A stretch of DNA of 64,000 bases. Source: G963422445 sp963422445 (GTDB lineage: Bacteria; Pseudomonadota; Alphaproteobacteria; Thalassobaculales; Thalassobaculaceae). The first letter of the stretch is position 1, and each line of letters begins with the position of its first letter. The notes under the pieces were generated by a model, which saw only the letters and a program-made list of their open reading frames with translations, was not told where the DNA came from and searched no databases. Where the stretch lies: the NCBI GenBank assembly GCA_963422445.2, contig OY729512.2, positions 248,001 to 312,000 of the forward strand, read 5' to 3'. Positions 44,602 through 53,376 of this stretch are shown here, piece after piece. The translations under genes and the position numbers were made by a program.

Positions 44602-45990
44602 TTACGCCACCGCGGTGCCTTGTCGGGTGAGACGGTCGAGACCTTCGTCGAGCGCCCGGCCGTAACGGTCGAACATCTCGTCGATCTCGGTCTCGCGGAT
44701 GATCAGCGGCGGGCAGAAGCACATCGAATCCCCCACCGGACGCGTGATCAGGCCATGCTCGGCACAGAGGTCGCTGACCAGCGCCCCGACCCCCTCCGAG
44801 GCCGCAAACGGCTCCTTCGTCGCCTTGTTGCGCACCAGCTCGTTGGCCCCGACCAGACCGGCGCCGCGAACCTCGCCGACCAGAGGATGATCTGCAAAGC
44901 CCCGAAGACGCGCCTGAAAACGCCCCGAAATCGCGCGCACATGCTCGAGAACCTGATCCTCCTCGTAAATCGCCAGCGTCTCCAGCGCCACAGCCGCGGC
45001 AACCGGATGACCCGAATAGGTGTAGCCGTGACCGAACACACCGAGCCGGGCGCTCGCATCCGCAATCACCTGATACACGTCATCGCTGATCAGCGTCCCC
45101 GAAATCGGCAGATAGCTCGATGACAGCGCCTTGGCGCAGACCAGAAGATCCGGACGAATGCCATAGGTCTCAGAACCCCAAAAATTCCCCGTCCGGCAAA
45201 AACCGCAAATCACCTCGTCGGCGACAAACAGAACATCATGCTTGCGGAGAACCGACTGAACCTTCTCGAAATACCCCGCCGGCGGCGTGATCACGCCGCC
45301 GGCACCCATGATCGGCTCGGCCCAAAACGCCGCCACCGTCTCAGCACCTTCCAACTCGATCAGAGCATCAAGCTCCGCTGCCAAACGATCCGAAAACGCT
45401 TCCTCGCTCTCCCCCGCAGCCGCTTCCCGGTAGTGGTGAGGATTGCCAACATGCAGAAACCGATCCAGCGGCGCATCGAACCCCGCATGGTTCAAAGACC
45501 GCCCGGTCAAACTCGCCGAAGCCAAAGTGATCCCGTGATACCCGTTCACCCGGCCAATGATCTTCTTCTTCGCGTGACGACCACGCGCATTGTTGTAGTA
45601 CCAGACGATCTTGATCGCCGTGTCGTTCGCCTCAGACCCGGAATTGTTGAAAAACACCTTCGACATCTCACCCGGAGCCAACGCCATCAGCTTCTCGGCA
45701 AGATCGATCCCCGGCAAATGCGACTTCTGCGCAAACTGATGATAATACGCCAATGTCTCGAGCTGCTTCACCGCAGCCGAAACCAAACGCGGATGCCCGA
45801 AACCCAGAGACGTCGACCACAAACCCGCCATACCCTCGATATACTGCTTGCCCGACGTGTCCCACACATGGATACCCTCACCACGCGCCATCACCATCGG
45901 ACCTTCCGCCTCATGACGGCGGAAATTCGTATATCCATGAAGCAAATACGCCACATCCCGGGCCTCCGGGGAATTCGGCTGCAACACCAT
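44602..45990 (-). CDS. Class III (omega-type) pyridoxal-phosphate aminotransferase
   Basis: A 462-residue PLP enzyme. The cofactor sites are visible: FFNNSGSEANDTAIK (phosphate contact, residues 113-127), VNGYHG, D258 in LFVADEVICGFCRTG, and the Schiff-base lysine K287 in LLVCAKALSSSYLPIS; FGHGYTYSGHP follows. Length and motifs fit the aspartate aminotransferase family/omega-transaminase group that uses beta-alanine, putrescine-like amines or taurine as donors. GGGAGGAG precedes the ATG at 45990; the frame is open further up but without homology. It stands alone, divergent from lexA. Confidence 0.92.
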   Translation of the reverse strand: MVLQPNSPEARDVAYLLHGYTNFRRHEAEGPMVMARGEGIHVWDTSGKQYIEGMAGLWSTSLGFGHPRLVSAAVKQLETLAYYHQFAQKSHLPGIDLAEKLMALAPGEMSKVFFNNSGSEANDTAIKIVWYYNNARGRHAKKKIIGRVNGYHGITLASASLTGRSLNHAGFDAPLDRFLHVGNPHHYREAAAGESEEAFSDRLAAELDALIELEGAETVAAFWAEPIMGAGGVITPPAGYFEKVQSVLRKHDVLFVADEVICGFCRTGNFWGSETYGIRPDLLVCAKALSSSYLPISGTLISDDVYQVIADASARLGVFGHGYTYSGHPVAAAVALETLAIYEEDQVLEHVRAISGRFQARLRGFADHPLVGEVRGAGLVGANELVRNKATKEPFAASEGVGALVSDLCAEHGLITRPVGDSMCFCPPLIIRETEIDEMFDRYGRALDEGLDRLTRQGTAVA

Positions 45991-46204
45991 GACTGCACTC
46001 CTCCCTTGCACCGGCAGCACTCCGCCGCCAAACGAACGATGCACAATAACATCTCTTCAAACATTCTCACAGCGCTTCTCGCGGCAGCCGACAGTCCTGC
46101 GTTCGCCAATCGATAGATCCGGCCCCCGGTTCATAACGAATAACGCATCCGGATACCTTTTCGAGGTTGACGATACCGTGGAACCGAAGTAGAACACCTG
46201 CTCT

Positions 46205-46219
46205 GTTTGCCTTTTGTTC
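46205..46219 (+). promoter_or_regulatory. Likely LexA operator (alphaproteobacterial SOS box)
   Basis: GTTT-N7-GTTC lies 16 nt before the lexA start; the alphaproteobacterial consensus is GTTC-N7-GTTC, so one base differs. Its position over the lexA promoter/leader fits autorepression. Confidence 0.55.
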
Positions 46220-46235
46220 AGATGCGGAACGGATC

Positions 46236-46928
46236 ATGCTTACCAAGAAACAATATCATCTCCTGCGGTTCATCGACGACCGGATTAAAAAGCAGGGATA
46301 TCCGCCGTCCTATGAAGAGATGAAGGACGCGATGGAGCTGCGGTCCAAATCGGGCATACACCGGCTGATCGAGGCTCTGGAACTTCGTGGCTTCGTCAAG
46401 CGTATCCGTTATCGGGCACGCGCGATCGAAGTCCTCAAGATGCCCAATGCAGCAATGACCAAACCGGCGAGTGATAGTCTTCCCGACAATGTCATCGCCG
46501 GAAAGTTTCCCGGCGCCGATCACCGGCATCCCGACAAGTCCTCGGAACCGGTATCACTGCCGCTTTACGGCCGGATTGCCGCCGGCACGCCAATCGAGGC
46601 CTTGCGTGACTATTCGAACACGGTCGAGGTTCCGCCCAGCCTCGTCGCCGACGGCGATCACTATGCCCTTGAGATCGCCGGCGACTCCATGACCGACGCC
46701 GGAATCTTCGATGGCGACACCGCGATCATCCGGCGTTGCGACACGGCGGAAAGCGGAACCATTATTGTCGCGCTGGTCAACGACACCGAAGTGACATTGA
46801 AGCGTATGCGCAAGCGATCGCAGGCGATCGCACTTGAACCGGCAAACAATGCTTACGAGACAAGGATCTTCCGACCCGACCAGGTAAAAGTCCAAGGCCG
46901 TCTGACCGCGCTTATTCGGCAGTACTAA
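46236..46928 (+). CDS. lexA: LexA repressor
   Basis: The 230-residue SOS repressor has an N-terminal winged helix (LTKKQYHLLRFIDDR, YPPSYEEMKDAMELRSKSGI) and a C-terminal S24 protease domain. The self-cleavage site is A116-G117 in RIAAGTPIEA; the catalytic dyad is S151 in GDSMTDAGI and K189 in VTLKRM. RecA filaments trigger cleavage and so derepress the SOS genes. The ATG at 46236 is preferred to the longer frame from 46167 because LexA starts at MLTKKQ. A probable operator lies 16 nt upstream. Confidence 0.96.
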   Translation: MLTKKQYHLLRFIDDRIKKQGYPPSYEEMKDAMELRSKSGIHRLIEALELRGFVKRIRYRARAIEVLKMPNAAMTKPASDSLPDNVIAGKFPGADHRHPDKSSEPVSLPLYGRIAAGTPIEALRDYSNTVEVPPSLVADGDHYALEIAGDSMTDAGIFDGDTAIIRRCDTAESGTIIVALVNDTEVTLKRMRKRSQAIALEPANNAYETRIFRPDQVKVQGRLTALIRQY

Positions 46929-47141
46929 CCGGTCTGGATTGCAACCGGGATCGATTATCTGCCGCACGCGAACATCTGGCGACCGTAACGGACTTGCGCA
47001 TCATCCGGACATGGCCGCCGTGCATGCCCTTTCCAAGGCCGATAAGGTGCGATCGGACGGTGCATTTCGATAGACCACCCGGCTGTTGTATCACCTGACG
47101 GATCGTCGCCAGTATTCTGTTCGTGCTTGAGAAAGCCTGCG

Positions 47142-47423
47142 TCAGAACGAATTCAAACGCCGCCGAAGCTCCCTGCCGGTCTTGAAGACCGGGAGATGAC
47201 GTTCGCCAACAACGACAGCTTCGCCCGTGCGGGGATTACGGCCGGTTCGGGGTTCCCGGCGTTTGACGGAGAACGAGCCAAAACCGCGAATTTCCACACG
47301 GTCACCGTTTTCCAACGCTTCCGTCATTTCACCGAAAATGGTCGAAACGACCCGCGTGATGTCACTTCGGAGCAAATACGGGAAGGTTTCACTCAACCGG
47401 AGAATCAATTCGGATTTTGTCAT
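47142..47423 (-). CDS. ihfB: Integration host factor subunit beta
   Basis: A 93-residue member of the HU/IHF family: MTKSELILRLSETFPYLLRS at the start, GDRVEIRGFGSFSVK, and the DNA-inserting arm RREPRTGRNPRTGEAV with the proline at its tip. It bends DNA at specific sites together with IhfA. It follows rpsA on the same strand, which is the usual alphaproteobacterial order, but a strong hairpin lies between them, so it probably has its own promoter in the 290-nt gap. Confidence 0.95.
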   Translation of the reverse strand: MTKSELILRLSETFPYLLRSDITRVVSTIFGEMTEALENGDRVEIRGFGSFSVKRREPRTGRNPRTGEAVVVGERHLPVFKTGRELRRRLNSF

Positions 47424-47658
47424 TGCGAACCTTGCTCCCTACAACATTGCCTTATGTACTGGTGATACCTGCAAGATCCAGTTGACCGCCCAACACACCA
47501 CAATGCCACGAAAAGATTTCGTGTCAAGCACTTGACTGGAAGCCCTTCGGGGTCACGAAGCGAGGACACCCGCCACGAATTGAACACAAGACCCGACGCA
47601 TCGTTTCGCTCACTGTGGTTACTCACCCTGCAGACCGGCAGGATCGAGGCAATCCGTG

Positions 47659-47696
47659 ACTCGGGTGGCAGCGGGCTGAACCGATACCACCCGAGT
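47659..47696 (-). terminator. Hairpin after rpsA
   Basis: ACTCGGGTGG (47659-47668) pairs perfectly with CCACCCGAGT (47687-47696) around an 18-nt loop, 18 nt after the rpsA stop. No T run follows on the minus strand. It probably ends or attenuates the aroA-cmk-rpsA transcript. Confidence 0.55.
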
Positions 47697-47713
47697 GATC
47701 CGTGAAATGTCGA

Positions 47714-49441
47714 TTACGCATCGAGACTTCCGTCCTTGGGGCTGCGTTCTTCGTCGCGTTGACGAAGGGCGGCTCCGAGAATGTCGCCGAGACTTGCGCC
47801 GCTGTCGGAGGATCCATAGTCCTTCATCGCCCTGTCCTCTTCCTCGATTTCCCGCGCCTTGATCGACAATGTGATCGTGCGGTTCTTCTGATCGATCTGG
47901 GTGACTTTGGCGTCGACTTTTTCGCCCACCGCAAAACGATCCGTCCGTTGTTCCGAACGGTCGCGCGACAACTCCGATTTGCGGATGAAACCAGTCAGGC
48001 CGTCACCGACACCGACTTCGATACCACCATCGGTCAGACGGCTGACGGTGCAGGTCACGATCGCTCCACGCGTCAGATTGGGGTGCGTCTTGAACGGATC
48101 TTCGGACAACTGCTTGATGCCAAGCGCAATCCGGGCCTTTTCGCTGTCGATATCAAGCACCCGCGCCTTGACAAGATCGCCCTTCTTGTAGTTCCGGATC
48201 GCCTCGTCTCCAGACAGGTTCCAATCAATATCGGACAGATGGACCATGCCGTCGATATCCCCCGGCAGGCCAATGAAAAGACCGAACTCGGTGATATTCC
48301 TGACTGCGCCCTCGATGTCACTGCCCGCAGGATAATTTTCCATGAAAGAATCCCACGGATTGGAGAAGCACTGCTTCAACCCGAGCGAAACCCGCCGCTT
48401 CGCCGGATCGACATCAAGGATCATCACCTCGACCGCCTGGCTGGTCGACACGATCTTGCCGGGATGCACATTCTTCTTGGTCCAGCTCATCTCGGAAACA
48501 TGGACCAGTCCTTCGATCCCCGGTTCGAGTTCGACGAAGGCGCCATACTCGGTGATATTGGTAACCCGGCCAGTGAATTTCGAACTTGGCGGATAACGAG
48601 CTTCAACGCCCTCCCAGGGATCCGCTTCGAGATGTTTCATTCCAAGCGAAATTCGCTGGGTCTCCGGATTGAACCGGATAACCCGGACATTCACCGTCTG
48701 ACCAACCTGCAGCGCATCACTCGGGTGATTGATGCGACGCCACGCGATGTCGGTGACATGCAACAAGCCGTCAACACCGCCAAGATCAACGAACGCCCCA
48801 TAATTAGTGATATTCTTGACCACGCCCTCGTGAATCTGACCTTCTTTCAGATTGGCGACCAGTTCGGACCGTGCTTCTGCCCGGCTCTCTTCGAGAACCG
48901 CGCGGCGAGAGACCACGATATTCCCCCGTCGGCGATCCATCTTGAGGATGTGGAAGGGCTGTGGCGTCCCGAACAACGGCCCGATATCACGAACCGGGCG
49001 GATATCGACCTGGCTGCCCGGAAGAAAGGCAGTGGCACCCGAGAGATCGACGGTAAAGCCGCCCTTGACCCGCCCGAAGATCGTGCCCGTTACTCGTTCC
49101 TGGCCTTCGAATGCCGTCTCAAGGACAGACCAGGCTTCTTCGCGCCGCGCTTTTTCGCGGCTCAGCATCGCCTCGCCGTTCCGGTCTTCCATGCGTTCGA
49201 CGTAGACTTCGACTTCTGCCCCCGGCATCAGACCGTGATCCTGGCCGGGACCGCCAAACTCCTTCAGGGCCACCCGGCCCTCTGATTTGAGACCGACGTC
49301 AATCAGTGCATGATCACCCTCAAGCGCAATGATCGTCCCTTTGACAACACTGCCTTCGACGCTGATGTCATCACCGAAGGCTTCGGCAAGCAAGGTGCCG
49401 AAATCCTCCGACACCGCCTCTGTCGTGGCTGTTTCAGCCAT
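47714..49441 (-). CDS. rpsA: 30S ribosomal protein S1
   Basis: This 575-residue protein contains six S1 RNA-binding repeats, for example GTIIALEGDHALIDVGLKSE (repeat 1), VVKNITNYGAFVDLGGVDGL (3), GRVTNITEYGAFVELEPGI (4), GAVRNITEFGLFIGLPGDI (5) and a last repeat around CTVSRLTDGGIEVGVGDG (6). S1 captures mRNA on the small ribosomal subunit. AGGAGAG lies 3-4 nt before the ATG. It is downstream of cmk in the conserved aroA-cmk-rpsA-ihfB cluster. Confidence 0.97.
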   Translation of the reverse strand: MAETATTEAVSEDFGTLLAEAFGDDISVEGSVVKGTIIALEGDHALIDVGLKSEGRVALKEFGGPGQDHGLMPGAEVEVYVERMEDRNGEAMLSREKARREEAWSVLETAFEGQERVTGTIFGRVKGGFTVDLSGATAFLPGSQVDIRPVRDIGPLFGTPQPFHILKMDRRRGNIVVSRRAVLEESRAEARSELVANLKEGQIHEGVVKNITNYGAFVDLGGVDGLLHVTDIAWRRINHPSDALQVGQTVNVRVIRFNPETQRISLGMKHLEADPWEGVEARYPPSSKFTGRVTNITEYGAFVELEPGIEGLVHVSEMSWTKKNVHPGKIVSTSQAVEVMILDVDPAKRRVSLGLKQCFSNPWDSFMENYPAGSDIEGAVRNITEFGLFIGLPGDIDGMVHLSDIDWNLSGDEAIRNYKKGDLVKARVLDIDSEKARIALGIKQLSEDPFKTHPNLTRGAIVTCTVSRLTDGGIEVGVGDGLTGFIRKSELSRDRSEQRTDRFAVGEKVDAKVTQIDQKNRTITLSIKAREIEEEDRAMKDYGSSDSGASLGDILGAALRQRDEERSPKDGSLDA

Positions 49442-49650
49442 AAACTCTCCTGACGTAATGACCCGTACCGGTCACATGCGCCGGACGGGATGATTATATG
49501 CTGGCACGTCAGCCGGATACCCGTCTTGGCAAGACGGGACTGATTACCCCGTGTCGCTGTCCGATCCGATCCGGAGGTATAGACAACGACGTAGGGCCGA
49601 CCGCCAACAAGTTGCGTCTGCCGGCTCCGGATCATGAAACAGCCGACGGA

Positions 49651-50286
49651 TTACACTGTTCCAGACATAATGTAAGACAACGCCCGCTCGAAAGCCTGAT
49701 CAGGACCAAGCGCCGTTGTATCAAGCACGAACGCGTCGTCGGCCTGACGCATCGGAGCGTCTGCACGCGACGCATCGCGCGCGTCACGGTCCCGAAGATC
49801 GTCCAGAACATCTCCTACTATAGCGTTTTCCCCACGATCCTGCAACTCCCTGAATCGACGCTCGGCGCGAATCTCGAGACGGGCCGTTACATAGATCTTC
49901 CGGGTCGCTTCGGGACAAATCACCGTTCCGATATCCCGGCCGTCCAACACTGCGCCGGAACAGCCGTCGGGCGGGTTGCCGGCGAAATTCCGTTGCAGCG
50001 CGAACAGAGCCGCACGGACCGGTGCAAATGCTGCGACCAACGACGATGCGGCGCCGATGTCAGCATCACGAATCTCCGGCGCCGACATCAAGGTCAGATC
50101 AAGCGCCAAAGCCGCATCGCCGGCCGCGGCCTCGTCAGCCGGGTCGCCGCCGCCGCGCAACACTGCCAGGGCCACGGCCCTGTACAGCGCCCCGGTATCG
50201 AGGTATGCGAGATTGAGGTGATCAGCCAGCCTGCGGGCCAGCGTTCCTTTGCCGGACGCAGCCGGTCCGTCGATCGCGATGATCAT
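49651..50286 (-). CDS. cmk: Cytidylate kinase
   Basis: The 211-residue (d)CMP kinase has the P-loop GPAASGKGT (residues 7-15), the substrate segment LDTGALYRAVAL, and DGRDIGTVICPEA with the conserved arginine and aspartates. It phosphorylates CMP and dCMP for nucleotide pools. The start overlaps the aroA stop by four nt (ATGA), so translation is coupled. The 210-nt gap to rpsA may contain an extra promoter. Confidence 0.96.
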   Translation of the reverse strand: MIIAIDGPAASGKGTLARRLADHLNLAYLDTGALYRAVALAVLRGGGDPADEAAAGDAALALDLTLMSAPEIRDADIGAASSLVAAFAPVRAALFALQRNFAGNPPDGCSGAVLDGRDIGTVICPEATRKIYVTARLEIRAERRFRELQDRGENAIVGDVLDDLRDRDARDASRADAPMRQADDAFVLDTTALGPDQAFERALSYIMSGTV

Positions 50287-51620
50287 GACCTGGCATCCTT
50301 GATCCGCGCTCCGAGGCCGGTCATCAGATCCACGAATCCCGGGAAACTCGTCTCGATAGTGGCGCCGTCGTCAATTGTCACCGGCGCCTCGGCGCCCAAT
50401 CCGAGGACGAGAAACGCCATAGCGATGCGGTGATCGAATTGAACTGCGATGGCGGCATCGCCAGCAACCCGTCCATCGCCACCATGCACAACAAGGCGAT
50501 CCTCGCCAGCTTCGACCGCGACGCCTGCCGCGGCAAGGCCACGGGCAACGGTGCCGAGGCGGTCACTTTCCTTGACACGCAATTCGCCGAGACCGTTCAT
50601 GACGGTACGACCTCGCGCAAAGGCAGCGGCGACAGCGAGTATCGGATATTCATCGATCATGCGCGGCGCCATGATTGCCGGGACTTCGATCCCGTTCAAA
50701 CGGCTGTGGCGCACTGTCAGGTTGGCGAGCGGTTCACCGCCGCTATCGTCCAGCTTCGTCACAACGATGTCCGCGCCCATTTGCGCCAGAACCTCATAGA
50801 GACCAAACCGCAGAGGGTTGGTGCCGACACCGGTCAGGTGGATTTCGGACCCTTCTGCAATCAGCGCCGCCACGGTCGGGAATGCGGCTGACGACGGGTC
50901 AGCCGGGACCGTAAGGCGTTGGCCGGAAAGCTCGGGTTCGCCAACGACCGCGACGACACGGCTCCCGTCATCGCGATCGATCACGCTGATCTCGGCGCCA
51001 AACTGCCGAAGCATGCTTTCTGTGTGATCTCGGGTCGGTTGCGGTTCGACAACCGTCGTCCGGCCGGGAGCGGCAAGACCGGCAAGCAGAATCGCCGACT
51101 TCACCTGAGCAGATGCGACCGGCAACGTATAGGCGATCGGTAGCAGGTATTCCGGCCCGATGCAGGCAAGCGGCAGGAGCCCGCCCTGGCGGGACACGAA
51201 TCGTACCCCCATCTGTTCGAGCGGTGTGGTCACCCGCGCCATCGGCCGACGCAGCAACGATGTGTCGCCAGTCAGGAATGTGGTGACCGGATTGCCCGCA
51301 GCAACGCCCATCAGCAATCGGACGCCGGTGCCCGAATTGCCGAGATCGAGAACCCGGTCAGGCTCGTCGAGACCACCCAAGCCGCGCCCGTGAATGCGCC
51401 ACAGACCATCTGGGCCACGATCCACGCTAGCGCCGAAAGCGCGCATCGCGGCCGCTGTGTGCAACACGTCGTCGCTTTCGAGAATCCCGTCGGCCACGGT
51501 CTCGCCGACTGAGAGACCTCCGAGGATTAGCGACCTGTGCGAGATTGATTTGTCACCGGGAACACGGACGTTGCCACCGAGATGTTTCGACTTACGGGCG
51601 ATGAGTGCACTCACCTTCAC
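50283..51620 (-). CDS. aroA: 3-phosphoshikimate 1-carboxyvinyltransferase (EPSP synthase)
   Basis: A 445-residue inside-out alpha/beta barrel: VPGDKSISHRSLILGGLS (K and SHR bind substrate), LDLGNSGTGVRLLMG, TGDTSLLRRPM, DEYPILAVAAAFA and RVKESDRL. It makes EPSP in the shikimate pathway. The start is uncertain: GTG codons at 51620 and 51614 and a TTG at 51656 are all in frame, with GGGAGA just before 51620; the homologous part begins at SALIARKSKHLGG. The 3' end overlaps cmk by four nt. Confidence 0.94.
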   Translation of the reverse strand: MKVSALIARKSKHLGGNVRVPGDKSISHRSLILGGLSVGETVADGILESDDVLHTAAAMRAFGASVDRGPDGLWRIHGRGLGGLDEPDRVLDLGNSGTGVRLLMGVAAGNPVTTFLTGDTSLLRRPMARVTTPLEQMGVRFVSRQGGLLPLACIGPEYLLPIAYTLPVASAQVKSAILLAGLAAPGRTTVVEPQPTRDHTESMLRQFGAEISVIDRDDGSRVVAVVGEPELSGQRLTVPADPSSAAFPTVAALIAEGSEIHLTGVGTNPLRFGLYEVLAQMGADIVVTKLDDSGGEPLANLTVRHSRLNGIEVPAIMAPRMIDEYPILAVAAAFARGRTVMNGLGELRVKESDRLGTVARGLAAAGVAVEAGEDRLVVHGGDGRVAGDAAIAVQFDHRIAMAFLVLGLGAEAPVTIDDGATIETSFPGFVDLMTGLGARIKDARS

Positions 51621-51850
51621 GCTCTCCCTGCATGAGACTGTGTCGTTTGGAGGCAATGATCTGCTGTGGGAACGCGACGTTCCCGGTGCCGGGTCGGGTG
51701 TCTATCACGAAGTTCCCGGTTTTGTCCGGGAGAATTGATGGCCCAATCGGCCAATGGATGCATGCCGCGTTTTTGCTTTGACATTCGGCCCGATACTGGA
51801 TAATGCGCGCCGCATTCGGTCAATCTTTGAACTGTTGGGGGAGAGGCATT

Positions 51851-52243
51851 GTGGCCAAGCCAGAATGGGGTATCAAGCGCGTATGCCATGCCTGCGGAGC
51901 ACTGTTCTACGACTTCCACAAATCGCCGATCATCTGTCCTGCCTGCAAGGCCGAGTTTGACCCGGAGGCCGTACTCAAGAGCCGGCGCAACCGGGCGCCT
52001 ATCGCCGAACCTGTGAAGAATGACGAGGTCGATCCAAAGGTTGCCGTAGTAGAGAGCGAAGATGTCGGGGACGCCGTTGCCGACGACCTTGATGAAAGTG
52101 CTGACGAGACCGGCGGCATCCTCGCTGACGGCCCGGCCGACGACGATGATGCGGATGGCGATGATCCGCCGGTCAGCATGCTCGACACGACCGGGGACGG
52201 CGATGACGAGCAACCACTCGAAGACGACCCGGACGAAATCTGA
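51851..52243 (+). CDS. FYDLN-acid domain protein (TIGR02300 family)
   Basis: This 130-residue protein starts (GTG) VAKPEWGIKRVCHACGALFY and has two CxxC pairs (CHAC and CPAC) forming a zinc ribbon in the first 40 residues, then a strongly acidic, disordered tail rich in D and E. The FYDF-HKSPIICPAC core matches the alphaproteobacterial TIGR02300 family (FYDLN-acid). Function is unknown. GGGGGAGAGG precedes the start. It is divergent from aroA and lies before tRNA-Ala, as often in this class. Confidence 0.88.
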   Translation: MAKPEWGIKRVCHACGALFYDFHKSPIICPACKAEFDPEAVLKSRRNRAPIAEPVKNDEVDPKVAVVESEDVGDAVADDLDESADETGGILADGPADDDDADGDDPPVSMLDTTGDGDDEQPLEDDPDEI

Positions 52244-52817
52244 CCGCCGCCTGCACAGGTCAGGCTGCCATGATCGAGACAACCTCAAATCCGGAACCGC
52301 CGGGTTGTTGCGTATCGGCATCAGCGGCAAGGATGTTCCGTTGGCACAACCGGGCGGCGAAACGGACCGTGAGCTCAATCGCCAATCCGCAATGTCGACT
52401 GCTATTGACGATGCGGATGACCTTGACATTGCCGGACTCGCCGGGATTACGCGTGACCGCCCTGCGAACGCCCGTCAGGCCGGCCCGAGGCATGTCATCG
52501 CAGCACCCGGCATCCTGGGACCTAGCCTGCTGTCGGGGCCGTTTGAACGGCAACGCAATCATACGCTTGGTCAACGGGGTCACGGCATCGCTTGGGGCGG
52601 CAACGGCTTGTCCGATGCCGGCCGACGACGATTGACGCTGTATTGGTTCGATCGGATAGTCAGGATCTGCCGGGCTGACCGGTGGTCGGCCCAAGAGAAT
52701 TTACGCTTTACAGGTAAAGAACCGATTCGATAGGATCATCCAGTCCGTTGACAGGACAGTTCGACATCGTTCTGACAACATCGGCTGATCGCAGAACATG
52801 ATGTCGAACAGTGGTAT
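52244..52817. other. Stretch without a convincing gene before tRNA-Ala
   Basis: About 575 nt. A minus-strand frame (52260-52694, 144 codons) and two plus-strand frames cover it, but none has a good ribosome-binding site or a recognisable motif, and all three have atypical composition. I see nothing else. Confidence 0.4.
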
Positions 52818-52893
<76 letters not shown>

Positions 52894-53014
52894 ATACCTG
52901 ATACTGACAAGATCCGCCGAGCTACTGTTTCGTGTCTGTCGACCCGGAACTTCCCCATATCGCCAGCCCGCCCGGCTCAAACGGCGGCAAGCGGACTGTC
53001 TGCACGGCAGTTGG

Positions 53015-53102
53015 TGGCGGAGGGAGCGGGATTCGAACCCGCGACATCTTTCGATGAACACGCTTTCCAGGCGTGCGCCTTAAGCCGCTCGGCCATCCCT
53101 CC
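53015..53102 (-). tRNA. tRNA-Ser (anticodon GGA)
   Basis: An 88-nt class II tRNA on the minus strand with encoded CCA: acceptor GGAGGGA/TCCCTCC, anticodon loop CTGGAAA (GGA), a long variable arm (CATCGAAAGATG) and T arm GCGGGTTCGAATCCCGC. Confidence 0.97.
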
Positions 53103-53376
53103 GTGTTCGGTGCGGACCGTAACGGGAACGCTCGAAAAAAGCAATCGACAGAACCAGACCACACCGGCCCTGCCGCGGCCGAATATAAAGAGGCCGGTGG
53201 CGGCCAGTTATCATCAAGGGCCGGGCCGGATAACCCGCGCGCCGGACGTTCCGCTTGCATTCGGCGATGATAGTTTGTAGTTTCGGAAATGGTGGCGGCC
53301 TTGACGGTCAGGCCAGACAGCACCAGACCGGTGGTGCTCACGGTCAATGATAGGCGTTATGCAAAGGAGACCCGAA

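Noticed and set aside
52260..52694. Minus-strand frame of 144 codons between the FYDLN gene and tRNA-Ala
   Set aside because: No motif, no ribosome-binding site, unusual composition, and competing frames on the other strand. It could be real, but I cannot support it.
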